Source of the DNA: Maribacter dokdonensis DSW-8
Lineage (GTDB): Bacteria; Bacteroidota; Bacteroidia; Flavobacteriales; Flavobacteriaceae
Length of the DNA stretch: 64,000 nt
Direction: 5' to 3'
NCBI RefSeq assembly: GCF_001447995.1
Contig: NZ_LDPE01000001.1
Coordinates: 620,001-684,000, forward strand
Shown piece by piece: positions 51,579-60,265 of the stretch (its first letter is position 1; every line of letters starts with the position of its first letter). The notes under the pieces were generated by a model. That model saw only the letters and a list, made by a program, of their open reading frames with translations, made no database searches and was not told where the DNA came from. A program made the position numbers and the translations under genes.

Positions 51579-51917
51579 ATGTATACTGTTTATGTCATAG
51601 AATTATCTAAAAAAGTATACTCCGAGAACAAAAAATTTAGGGAAGCCAATCCACAATTTAACGGAGTTCTAGAGTGCCTTTACGTTGGCATGACCAGCAA
51701 AACTCCAAAAGAACGTTTTGAACAGCATAAAAGTGGTAGTTTAAGCAAAAAAGGACACAATATTTCTTCAAAAATTGTAGAAAAATATGGCCTTTACTTA
51801 CGTGGTAGTTTATTTAACCACATTGACCCTGTACAAACAAGAGCCGAAGCTTTAAAACTTGAAAAAGCGCTAGCACTGGAATTAAGAAGAATGAAGTATG
51901 CTGTTTGGTTTAATTAG
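51579..51917 (+). CDS. stand-alone GIY-YIG-like nuclease domain protein
   Basis: A protein of 112 residues built as a single GIY-YIG-type domain. The first strand has VYVIEL, the second LYVGMTSK; Arg46 in PKERFEQH and a Glu in RAEALKLEKAL (90 or 95) fit the catalytic positions. A longer insert than usual (about 11-33) separates the two strands. Such small proteins may act on DNA repair intermediates or be structural. It ends seven bases from the convergent Pycsar-type effector gene. Confidence 0.8.
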   Translation: MYTVYVIELSKKVYSENKKFREANPQFNGVLECLYVGMTSKTPKERFEQHKSGSLSKKGHNISSKIVEKYGLYLRGSLFNHIDPVQTRAEALKLEKALALELRRMKYAVWFN

Positions 51918-51924
51918 CCATAGC

Positions 51925-53148
51925 TTATTCTTTTGGCAAAGGCGTTACGGCATCTAATAGTTCGTCTTCCATTCCATAATATTTTAATGCGAAACCAAAG
52001 GCAATTACAGAAAGTATTATACCCACAAGAAACACCGTATAGGTCCACCTTAACAACCTATATTTTTCTTGTAGCACCTTGCCCAAGTAATACAGATCCA
52101 TACTCAATGAATCATAAATAGATTCTTTGCTTTTTATGATATCCCTTAATTTTGCTTTAAAGTCCTTAATTTCCATAGTGTGGAAATTTCCAAAAAACAG
52201 ATAATTCGTATCCTTTTTATTAATATCATTTTCAACCACCTCGGCATTATCCACTTTTGGTCTTGTAGCCAAAACCGACATTATCATAGAAGCTATACTA
52301 AATAGTACAAATATTACCGTGGGATAAATTAAGTATGAATTTGAAGGCGAGTCTAACTTAGGTAAAAGGTTAGCCAATAAGAGCGAAATTATAATGGCAT
52401 TTACCGATAAAAGAATATTGGCTTTAGTATCTGCTATATCACTCAGTTTTATATGATTTCTAAGTTCTATGCGATACAATGATTGTATAGCCCTCTGCGG
52501 GCTCTCATCTTTTAATCTAGCCTTTAAAATTTCTTTCTTTTCTGTTTTTTCCGCCTTTTGTAATCTTGAGATCAAAGAAAGTATATTATCCTCTTTCTGC
52601 TCTTGCCAATTTTCCTTGGCATAATCAGAATAAAACCTATGCCTAACCCTAAGTTCTTCAACATAATCTAATCGCCAAGTATCTATATCAGGAACGGATT
52701 TATCAAAATTCTCAAGCTCAAGTCTTAATAGCTGTAACAATTCCTCAAAATCACTAGATGCATAAAACCAGGTTCGCACATCCTTCATAATTTTTTCTGA
52801 TTCGCTTTTAGGTTCATCTTTGCTCCAAGCACTCGTAATCAACTCCAATACCTTGTTGATATTTTCATTATCAATACCATTATTTTTTAAAAAATCCGTG
52901 GCTAAGTTTAAGCTCTCGTTTAAATGATTTTCATAGTTCACCGCAAAACCAGAATGCATAAACCATGTTGCAATTAAAATAGAATTGACCTCAACATTGG
53001 TAACATCAGTTGTTTCCAATATTTTCTTTGCCTTGTTTATAGACTTCATGGCATAACCCTGGGTATGAAAAAGAAAATTCTTGTTCATTTGTTCCGCCAA
53101 TAAATTCTTAACGAATTTTTCAGTTGTATTTACTAGATTGTTGGTCAT
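51925..53148 (-). CDS. Pycsar-type transmembrane effector fused to a degenerate HD domain
   Basis: A 407-residue two-part protein. Residues about 10-130 follow an HD phosphohydrolase fold, but the metal-binding HD pair in the typical AAWFHDTGY is here ATWFMHSGF (Met64-His65), the second His of YHNxxH is Tyr32, and the last acidic site reads DVR rather than DAD. The domain is thus probably inactive and may only bind ligand. Residues about 215-395 match the DUF5706/PycTM effector: ADTKANILLSVNAIIIS, two helices at about 246-264 and 273-292, and a third at 369-390. In Pycsar defence such effectors are opened by cCMP or cUMP and damage the membrane. No pyrimidine cyclase is adjacent. Upstream, 62 bases away, is a kinase-like gene. 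Confidence 0.83.
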   Translation of the reverse strand: MTNNLVNTTEKFVKNLLAEQMNKNFLFHTQGYAMKSINKAKKILETTDVTNVEVNSILIATWFMHSGFAVNYENHLNESLNLATDFLKNNGIDNENINKVLELITSAWSKDEPKSESEKIMKDVRTWFYASSDFEELLQLLRLELENFDKSVPDIDTWRLDYVEELRVRHRFYSDYAKENWQEQKEDNILSLISRLQKAEKTEKKEILKARLKDESPQRAIQSLYRIELRNHIKLSDIADTKANILLSVNAIIISLLLANLLPKLDSPSNSYLIYPTVIFVLFSIASMIMSVLATRPKVDNAEVVENDINKKDTNYLFFGNFHTMEIKDFKAKLRDIIKSKESIYDSLSMDLYYLGKVLQEKYRLLRWTYTVFLVGIILSVIAFGFALKYYGMEDELLDAVTPLPKE

Positions 53149-53210
53149 AATATTCCTTTATAATTGCCTTTAATTACCATTACACTGCGTTGATTATTAC
53201 TTATTGAAGC

Positions 53211-54512
53211 TTAATTATCAACACAATCAAAGCATTCCATTTCCTCATTGGTCATCTCTATATCTTCTGAACCTTTTAATGCTGTAGTCAGTTTTTCACT
53301 TTTATCCAATTGATCATAAAATTGCCCAGCATATTCCACAAGTTGATTGCGCCTATGTTTAATTTTTGATATCAACTCCTTTCCATCTAATTCAAAAATA
53401 GATTCCGGCCATACTGAAAAAGATTCCTCTATAACTTCATCTGACAATAGCAATTGTAATTTTTCCGCCTCATTCTTAAATGTTGTCCTTGGGATGCCTC
53501 GCATAAAATAAATATCGAACGAAGAAATCAATCCCGGTAAAAAATCTATTTCATTTTCAAAGCTTTGAACTTCCGGCAAAAAGACATTATTAGATATAAG
53601 TGTCGGCAGTATTCCTTCTAAATTAAAGAAGGCATTATCTCGATCACATGGTAGCGGTGTTGCCAGAAAAGAATCGCCATTATTTTCAAGTGCCCATCCC
53701 CATTGCTTGGCATGCCTATCCCAATCCCCTATCAACAAATCAAACAATCTTGCCTTTACCAGTGCTTCGGAATTGAGAACTACTTTGTTTGAGTTCTTAA
53801 TTTTAAGCTTTTGTAGGTTATCGGTATCTATAAGAGAATCAACATTCTTTAATTTTAACCACTGAGCATTTCCTTCGGTTTCATACTCTAAGAGAAACAA
53901 CCTATTACCAAATTTATCATTATACTCTGCAAGCTGCTCTTGCTTTGGCACGAACACTAATTTTGGTCTAGTATTCAATATTCCCGCGGTATCTGAAAGT
54001 TTAGCAACAACTAATGCCGCATATGGGTGCTGAGCCGATATACCGTCAACAATTATGTTTTCTATTCCCAAAGTCTCCGCTACTTTAGGCACTAAAGGAG
54101 ATGGGTCTTTAGTCACACTTCTTAATGTCATTAACACACCATTTTCTAGTTGTAATTTTAAAGAATGTGTCTGCTTGCCTCCTCCTTCTTCAATGATTGT
54201 TACCTTACCTTCCATTTCATTTAGAAACAAAATTGGAACCTTTATCGGAGTAGACCAAGCTTTTCTATATTGCTCGCCTTGCATTATGGTTTTGACCCCA
54301 TTGCCTTCGTATAAAGTGCTTGCTGCAACCAATACTGAATCATAATCCCGAAAATTAATTTGATCAACATCGGGCAATTCTAAAATCTCACAAGTCTTAA
54401 ATGATTTTGAAGTACTTGATAGCGAAAAATAAGTCATCACCCAAAAGACCAACACCAACACACCAAGACCTAATAGTAATTTTTTCAACGCATACTCTTT
54501 TAATTCCTTCAA
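53211..54512 (-). CDS. membrane-anchored kinase-like protein with DWDRH/DRD motifs
   Basis: A protein of 433 residues with one N-terminal membrane helix (about 10-30), so the body lies outside the cytoplasm if Lys-rich residues 1-11 stay in. The middle has SLKLQLENGVLMTLRSVTKDPS (117-138), like a small N-lobe with a conserved Lys. Then DLLIGDWDRHAKQWGW holds Asp263/Asp265-Arg-His, and PLPCDRDNAFF holds Asp290/Asp292. This pair parallels the catalytic DRH and metal-binding Asp of HipA/FAM20-like kinases. From memory the same block occurs as a tail on Bacteroidota outer-membrane metallophosphoesterases; here it stands alone. Substrate unknown. It precedes the Pycsar-type gene by 62 bases on the same strand. 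Confidence 0.7.
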   Translation of the reverse strand: MKELKEYALKKLLLGLGVLVLVFWVMTYFSLSSTSKSFKTCEILELPDVDQINFRDYDSVLVAASTLYEGNGVKTIMQGEQYRKAWSTPIKVPILFLNEMEGKVTIIEEGGGKQTHSLKLQLENGVLMTLRSVTKDPSPLVPKVAETLGIENIIVDGISAQHPYAALVVAKLSDTAGILNTRPKLVFVPKQEQLAEYNDKFGNRLFLLEYETEGNAQWLKLKNVDSLIDTDNLQKLKIKNSNKVVLNSEALVKARLFDLLIGDWDRHAKQWGWALENNGDSFLATPLPCDRDNAFFNLEGILPTLISNNVFLPEVQSFENEIDFLPGLISSFDIYFMRGIPRTTFKNEAEKLQLLLSDEVIEESFSVWPESIFELDGKELISKIKHRRNQLVEYAGQFYDQLDKSEKLTTALKGSEDIEMTNEEMECFDCVDN

Positions 54513-54702
54513 GTTTACCTATAAAATCAAAAACTAGATTACCTGATAAAATTAATTTTTAACCGTAAAAACAGCCTTATCACAATTCCCTCCCAAACAA
54601 TATGTTTATTGAATATTTATTGTTAAATTATTGATTATATCACAGCTTAAATACTCATTTTATTTTACTTTAATAATCAACAAAAAAATACACCGAATTA
54701 TC

Positions 54703-56328
54703 ATGAATGGACTAATAATGGATTATCCCCTAACTACAACCACCATATTAAATTATGCAAATAGTGCTTTTCCTGATAAAAAATTAATATCATACTTACC
54801 CGATGGTTCTAGACATGAGTATTCTTACGCACAGCTTTACAAACGCTGTTGTCAATTAGCCAATGGGCTAAGAAATAAATTAGGAATTGAGAAAGGTGAC
54901 ATGGTCGGTACTTTCGCTTGGAACCATTATCAGCATGTTGAACTATATTATGGAATTCCAGGTATTGGCGCTGTTTGTCACACTATAAATATTAGACTAT
55001 CAGCTCAGCAAATAGAATTTATTATCAACCATTCTGAAGATAAAGTCATTTTTGTGGACGCTACTTTAGTTCCTCTTTTAGAAAAAATTGCACCTAAACT
55101 AGAAACCGTTGAAAAATATGTAATAATAAACGCCACAAAAAACTTTAGCACCAGCCTTGGCAACATTGTACATTATGAAGATTTAATTGGCGAACAGTTA
55201 GACACCATAGATTGGCCCGAAATAAATGAAAACGATGCAAGTGGCATGTGTTACACAAGTGGAACCACAGGCATGCCTAAAGGTGTACTATACTCCCACA
55301 GGTCTACATATTTGCATGCTATGACAATTCTTTCACCCAATGCCGGCAATTATAATTTTAGTGATAAAATTTTATTAATTGTACCACAATTTCATGTCAT
55401 GGCTTGGGGATTTCCATACATGTGCCTACTGACCGGTTCTGATATGGTGATGCCATCTCTTCATTTACAACCTAAAGCAATCATTAATATTCTTGAAAGT
55501 GAACAGATTAACAAAGCAAATGGCGTACCGTCTATTTGGAGAGGGGTGTACGAAGAAATGAAAAAAAATCCGCCCAAAACAAAATTAGCCTTAGAAGAAT
55601 ATTTGGTAGGTGGCTCTGCCCTCTCTGCAAGTCTAATAGAGAATTTTGAAAAAGATTTTGGGATAAAAGGTGTTCAAGCATGGGGAATGACGGAGACATC
55701 TCCTTTAGGTACCGCTAGTAGACTACAGAAAAAGCATGAAAAATTGAACAGAAAAGAACAATTGAAAATTCGTGCAAAACAAGGATTTGAATTTCCTGGA
55801 ATAGAAATGAGAATTATAGATGAAAATGGAAATATAGCACCTAGAGATGGTGAAACCATGGGCGAATTACAAGTTAAGGGAGCCTGGGTCATTAAGTCTT
55901 ATTTTAAGACTAATAGCCGAGATAACTTTACTGACGATGGATGGTTCAAAACTGGAGATGTGAGCACCATTGATGCTGATGGATATATGCAAATTACCGA
56001 TCGCACCAAAGATTTAATAAAAAGTGGAGGTGAATGGATTTCAAGTGTAGCTCTAGAATCTGCCCTAATGTCTCATTCCAAAATCAGTGAAGCCGCCGTA
56101 ATTGCCATTCCCGACGAAAAATGGTCTGAAAGACCCTTGGCAACTTTAGTTTTAACCAATGAAAGTAGTACTGTTTCTAGCGAAGAATTGAAAGAATATT
56201 TATCTAAAGACTTTGCAAAGTATCAAATACCAGATCAATACATTACCATAAAACAGATACCAAAAACAAGTGTAGGGAAATTTGACAAGAAAGAAATAAG
56301 AAGGTTGTATGCAGAAGGAAAACTCTAA
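54703..56328 (+). CDS. fatty acyl-CoA ligase
   Basis: An adenylate-forming enzyme of 541 residues that activates a fatty or other carboxylic acid with CoA. The AMP-binding motif MCYTSGTTGMPKGVLYSHRS, QAWGMTETSP, DGWFKTGDV, DRTKDLIKSGGEWIS and the terminal catalytic Lys in PKTSVGKFDKKEIR are all present. It resembles the AlkK/medium-chain type. The start at 54703 (MNGLIMDYPLTTTT) is preferred over an upstream in-frame start at 54631 that would add a non-conserved 24-residue stretch. Transcribed alone, divergent from the kinase-like gene. Confidence 0.93.
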   Translation: MNGLIMDYPLTTTTILNYANSAFPDKKLISYLPDGSRHEYSYAQLYKRCCQLANGLRNKLGIEKGDMVGTFAWNHYQHVELYYGIPGIGAVCHTINIRLSAQQIEFIINHSEDKVIFVDATLVPLLEKIAPKLETVEKYVIINATKNFSTSLGNIVHYEDLIGEQLDTIDWPEINENDASGMCYTSGTTGMPKGVLYSHRSTYLHAMTILSPNAGNYNFSDKILLIVPQFHVMAWGFPYMCLLTGSDMVMPSLHLQPKAIINILESEQINKANGVPSIWRGVYEEMKKNPPKTKLALEEYLVGGSALSASLIENFEKDFGIKGVQAWGMTETSPLGTASRLQKKHEKLNRKEQLKIRAKQGFEFPGIEMRIIDENGNIAPRDGETMGELQVKGAWVIKSYFKTNSRDNFTDDGWFKTGDVSTIDADGYMQITDRTKDLIKSGGEWISSVALESALMSHSKISEAAVIAIPDEKWSERPLATLVLTNESSTVSSEELKEYLSKDFAKYQIPDQYITIKQIPKTSVGKFDKKEIRRLYAEGKL

Positions 56329-56345
56329 ATTTTAGAGTTTTCCTT
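56315..56345 (+). terminator. possible terminator overlapping the acyl-CoA ligase stop codon
   Basis: AAGGAAAACTCT (56315-56326) pairs with AGAGTTTTCCTT (56334-56345). The stop codon TAA lies in the hairpin. Only a broken T-rich stretch follows (TTGCTTT), so the assignment is tentative. Confidence 0.4.
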
Positions 56346-56374
56346 TGCTTTACAATATTAGTCTAATTACAAGA

Positions 56375-59227
56375 CTATTTACTTAAATACATTTTACGTC
56401 TAGCGTAAAGATTGTAAAATTCATCATCCTTTAAGCTGTCAATAAATAAAATACTTTCTCCCGTACTCTTCATTTCAGGCCCTAAATTCTTGTTCACATT
56501 TGGGAATTTATTGAAAGAGAATACTGGTTGCTTAATTGCAAATCCTTCTAATTGAGGATTAAAGTTGAAGTCTTTCACCTTCTTCTCCCCTAGCATTACC
56601 TTGGTCGCATAATTCACATAAGGTTCTTTATAAGCCTTTGCAATAAACGGTACCGTACGAGATGCTCTTGGGTTTGCTTCAATGATATACACTACCTCAT
56701 CTTTTATAGCAAATTGTATATTGATTAAACCAACTGTATTCAATGCCAAAGCGATTTTCTTAGTATGATCTTTTATTTGTTGCATTACCAATTCACCAAG
56801 GTTAAATGGCGGTAATGTTGCATTAGAATCACCCGAGTGAATTCCACATGGTTCAATATGCTCCATGATACCAATGATATAAACGTCTTCGCCGTCACAA
56901 ATAGCATCCGCTTCCGCTTCAATAGCGCCATCTAGGTAATGGTCTAACAACAGTTTATTGTTTGGTATTTTTCTAAGAAGATCCACTACATGTTCTTCCA
57001 ACTCTTCTCTATTAATAACAATCTTCATTCCCTGACCTCCTAAAACATAAGACGGTCTTACCAATAAGGGAAAGTCTAATTCATCCGATAGCGCTAAAGC
57101 TTCATCGGCTGTTTCTGCAACACCAAATTTTGGGAATGGAATATCATTTGCTTTTAAAAGATCGGAGAAGTTTCCTCTATCCTCTGCTAAATCTAGAGCC
57201 TCAAAACTAGTCCCGATAATCTTAATCCCATATTTAGACAATTTTTCAGCAAGCTTAAGTGCCGTTTGCCCTCCTAGTTGAACAATTACTCCTTCTGGCT
57301 TCTCATGACGGATAATATCGTAAATATGCTCCCAGAATACCGGCTCAAAATACAATTTGTCGGCAGTATCAAAATCAGTAGATACAGTCTCTGGGTTACA
57401 GTTGATCATTATGGTTTCATAACCACATTCAGCTGCTGCCAATACTCCGTGTACACAACAATAATCGAACTCTATACCTTGACCGATTCTGTTTGGACCG
57501 GAACCAAGTACTACTATTTTCTTTTTATCTGTAACTATGCTGTCATTTTCCACATAACGCGTACCATCTGGCTTTTCAATTTCAGCTTCAAAGGTAGAAT
57601 AATAGTATGGTGTCATAGCTTTAAACTCAGCTGCACAAGTATCAACCAACTTATATACCCTATTAATATTGAGTTCTGTTCGCTTATTGTATACTTCACT
57701 CTCATAACAATCTACCATATGCGCAATTTGTCTATCGGCAAATCCTTTTTGCTTTGCTTCTAACAACAAATCTTTTGAAAGCGTAGCAATGGTATATTTT
57801 GAAATTTCTTTTTCCAAAAAGTGCAGTTCCTCATACTGCTTTAAGAACCACATGTCAATCTTAGTGATTTCATGTATGCGACTTAATGGAATCCCCATTT
57901 GGATAGCATCATAAATTACAAAGACGCGATCCCAACTTGGTATAGTTAGTTTACTAATGATCTGCTCATAATTCTTATAGCCCTTACCATCTGCACCTAA
58001 ACCGTTTCTCTTAATTTCTAAGGATTGGGTTGCTTTGTGCAAGGCTTCTTGAAAAGAACGACCTATTCCCATTACCTCTCCAACAGATTTCATCTGAAGA
58101 CCTAAGGTACGGTCAGAACCCTCGAACTTATCAAAGTTCCATCGTGGAATTTTTACGATTACATAATCCAATGTTGGCTCAAATAACGCCGATGTAGACT
58201 TTGTAATTTGATTATCCAATTCATCTAAAGAATAACCTATAGCTAATTTTGTAGCAACTTTTGCAATAGGGTAACCGGTAGCTTTTGAAGCCAAAGCTGA
58301 AGATCTAGATACACGTGGGTTAATTTCAATAGCAATAATATCCTCCTCCTCATCTGGACTCACAGCGAACTGAACGTTACACCCTCCTTCAAAGTCTCCA
58401 ATACTACGCATCATTTTGATGGCCATATCACGCATTTTCTGAAAAGTCCTATCGGATAATGTCATGGCTGGAGCTACTGTAATGGAATCTCCGGTATGTA
58501 TACCCATTGGATCCATATTTTCAATAGTACATATAATAACTACGTTATCATTTTTATCACGTAAAAGCTCTAACTCATACTCTTTCCACCCCATAAGGGC
58601 TTTATCTATCATTACCTCGTGTATGGGTGAAATTTCCAGACCGTAACTTAACTGTTCGTCAAAATCCTCCGGTTTATATACTATAGATGCACCTGCACCA
58701 CCAAGAGTATATGAAGCTCTAATTACTAAAGGAAAACCAAACTCTTGAGCAATTTCTTTTCCTTTCAAGAAAGAGGTCGCAGTGGCTTGTGGTGCCATGC
58801 CCACTCCTATTTTCAACATCAACTCCCTAAACTGCTCCCTATCTTCAGTAATATTAATTGCATCAATATCAACTCCGATCAATTCTACTCCAAAATCTTC
58901 CCAAATTCCTTTTTTATCCGCCTCTATACACAAATTCAATGCAGTTTGACCTCCCATTGTTGGTAAAACGGCGTCTATTTGCGGATGCGCTTTTAATATT
59001 TCTACAATAGATTTTGTGGTAAGTGGCTTTAGATATACATGATCCGCCATTGACGGATCTGTCATAATAGTTGCCGGGTTACTATTTATCAAAATAGTTT
59101 CAATACCATCTTCGCGTAATGAACGTAATGATTGACTACCTGCATAATCAAATTCACATGCTTGACCGATAACAATAGGACCTGATCCTATTAATAAAAT
59201 AGAGTTTAAATCTTTTCTTTTTGGCAT
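56375..59227 (-). CDS. carB: carbamoyl-phosphate synthase large chain, without the C-terminal allosteric domain
   Basis: Makes carbamoyl phosphate for arginine and pyrimidines. The 950 residues contain both ATP-grasp halves: SILLIGSGPIVIGQACEFDYAGSQ ... ASYTLGGAGASIV ... INPRVSRSSALASKATGYPIAKV, then VVLGSGPNRIGQGIEFDYC ... PSYVLGGQGMKIV ... IEANPRASRTVPF. The chain ends just after the second carboxy-phosphate/carbamate domain region with SLKDDEFYNLYARRKMYLSK. The E. coli enzyme has about 1073 residues, so the MGS-like domain that binds UMP and ornithine is absent. That appears usual in Flavobacteria. No carA is in the window. Confidence 0.97.
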   Translation of the reverse strand: MPKRKDLNSILLIGSGPIVIGQACEFDYAGSQSLRSLREDGIETILINSNPATIMTDPSMADHVYLKPLTTKSIVEILKAHPQIDAVLPTMGGQTALNLCIEADKKGIWEDFGVELIGVDIDAINITEDREQFRELMLKIGVGMAPQATATSFLKGKEIAQEFGFPLVIRASYTLGGAGASIVYKPEDFDEQLSYGLEISPIHEVMIDKALMGWKEYELELLRDKNDNVVIICTIENMDPMGIHTGDSITVAPAMTLSDRTFQKMRDMAIKMMRSIGDFEGGCNVQFAVSPDEEEDIIAIEINPRVSRSSALASKATGYPIAKVATKLAIGYSLDELDNQITKSTSALFEPTLDYVIVKIPRWNFDKFEGSDRTLGLQMKSVGEVMGIGRSFQEALHKATQSLEIKRNGLGADGKGYKNYEQIISKLTIPSWDRVFVIYDAIQMGIPLSRIHEITKIDMWFLKQYEELHFLEKEISKYTIATLSKDLLLEAKQKGFADRQIAHMVDCYESEVYNKRTELNINRVYKLVDTCAAEFKAMTPYYYSTFEAEIEKPDGTRYVENDSIVTDKKKIVVLGSGPNRIGQGIEFDYCCVHGVLAAAECGYETIMINCNPETVSTDFDTADKLYFEPVFWEHIYDIIRHEKPEGVIVQLGGQTALKLAEKLSKYGIKIIGTSFEALDLAEDRGNFSDLLKANDIPFPKFGVAETADEALALSDELDFPLLVRPSYVLGGQGMKIVINREELEEHVVDLLRKIPNNKLLLDHYLDGAIEAEADAICDGEDVYIIGIMEHIEPCGIHSGDSNATLPPFNLGELVMQQIKDHTKKIALALNTVGLINIQFAIKDEVVYIIEANPRASRTVPFIAKAYKEPYVNYATKVMLGEKKVKDFNFNPQLEGFAIKQPVFSFNKFPNVNKNLGPEMKSTGESILFIDSLKDDEFYNLYARRKMYLSK

Positions 59228-59255
59228 TTTATAACAATTTAATATGGGAATTGGA

Positions 59256-59291
59256 CAAAAAAAAGGTGTTACTTTCAGAAAAGTAACACCT
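59256..59291 (-). terminator. terminator of rpmH
   Basis: AGGTGTTACTTT (59264-59275) and AAAGTAACACCT (59280-59291) form a 12-base-pair stem. On the minus strand eight T follow. It separates rpmH from carB. Confidence 0.88.
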
Positions 59292-59316
59292 AAATATTTT
59301 TAAAACAATGAAATCA

Positions 59317-59478
59317 TTATTTTTTGTGGCTTGGTTCAGAGGAAACAGTTAATTTCTTTCTTCCTTTTGCTCTTCTTCTTGCAAGAACTTTTCTTCCATT
59401 TACGGAAGCCATACGCTCACGAAAACCGTGTTTGTTCTTTCTTTTTCTCTTTGATGGTTGAAACGTTCTCTTGCTCAT
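59317..59478 (-). CDS. rpmH: 50S ribosomal protein L34
   Basis: A very basic protein of 53 residues translated from the minus strand: it begins [20 protein letters not shown] and continues through [23 protein letters not shown], the universal L34 pattern. The tail [10 protein letters not shown] is a few residues longer than in E. coli. It has a complete promoter upstream (TTG, 19 bases, TATATTTG at 59550-59579) and a strong terminator after it, so it is a single-gene unit. It is not next to dnaA or rnpA here, unlike in many bacteria. Confidence 0.97.
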   Translation of the reverse strand: MSKRTFQPSKRKRKNKHGFRERMASVNGRKVLARRRAKGRKKLTVSSEPSHKK

Positions 59479-59549
59479 CGCCTATATAATTAAATGCTTT
59501 GTATTAATTTTGAAATTTGTCCTTTTCAAGGGACAGGTAAAACTGGGCG

Positions 59550-59579
59550 CAAATATACAAAGAGTTTTTGCTTTAGCAA
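59550..59579 (-). promoter_or_regulatory. promoter of rpmH
   Basis: On the minus strand TTG (59577-59579), 19 bases, then TATATTTG (59550-59557). This is the only full match to the Bacteroidota TTG-N17-23-TAnnTTTG consensus that I found. The leader to the ATG is about 65 bases. Confidence 0.75.
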
Positions 59580-59745
59580 GGGTTATGAAAAAAAATATTT
59601 TTATAAATCCGTACGTCTCAAAACCAAGCTTTTGATTAATTTTGCCCGAACTGAAATTTAGCGCCGTAATCACTATATTTTAATAGGGTTTCAATAAAAA
59701 CCCAAAACTTTTCTTAACTATCTATTAGATTAAAATAAATTAAAT

Positions 59746-60261
59746 ATGTTCAATAAAAATTTAAAATTAATCATTGCAGGACTTATAATTGCCTATGCCG
59801 TGTACCAATTTATAGAAGGTAATATTGGAAATGGTATATTTCTAATCCTACTTTCCTTAATTTTTATATTTCTTTATTTTAGAAATGAAATTATTCTTTT
59901 AGCATTTTTAAGAATGCGTAAGCAGGATTTGACCGGTACTAAAAACTGGTTGGACAAGATTAAAAATCCCGAGGCTGCACTAACCGTTAAACAACAAGGT
60001 TATTACAATTACCTGCACGGTATCATTTTTTCACAGACCAATTTGACCCAAGCGGAAAAATACTTTAAGAAAGCCTTAAAGCTTGGTCTAACGATGGATT
60101 ACGATGTAGCCATGGCAAAACTAAGCTTAGCTGGTATATCTATGCAGAAACGACGTAAAAGAGAAGCAACTACCCTTTTGAACGAGGCTAAGAAATTAGA
60201 CAAAAACAACATGTTGACCGATCAAATTAAAATGATGCAGCAACAGATGAAAAAAATCTAA
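59746..60261 (+). CDS. membrane protein with TPR-like C-terminal part
   Basis: A protein of 171 residues. Two membrane helices lie near residues 7-22 and 28-56. The cytoplasmic or periplasmic rest shows a TPR-like pair: LTVKQQGYYNYLHGIIFSQTNLTQAEKYFKKALKLGL and DYDVAMAKLSLAGISMQKRRKREATTLLNEAKKLDK, with Tyr/Leu/Ala/Tyr spacing typical of tetratricopeptide repeats. It likely mediates protein contacts. No named family was recognised. It converges on the transglycosylase gene with a four-base gap. Confidence 0.82.
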   Translation: MFNKNLKLIIAGLIIAYAVYQFIEGNIGNGIFLILLSLIFIFLYFRNEIILLAFLRMRKQDLTGTKNWLDKIKNPEAALTVKQQGYYNYLHGIIFSQTNLTQAEKYFKKALKLGLTMDYDVAMAKLSLAGISMQKRRKREATTLLNEAKKLDKNNMLTDQIKMMQQQMKKI

Positions 60262-60265
60262 TTTA

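Noticed and set aside
51925..54512. A full Pycsar anti-phage system
   Set aside because: No uridylate or cytidylate cyclase gene lies on either side; only the effector-type protein is present, so the block is not called a Pycsar operon.
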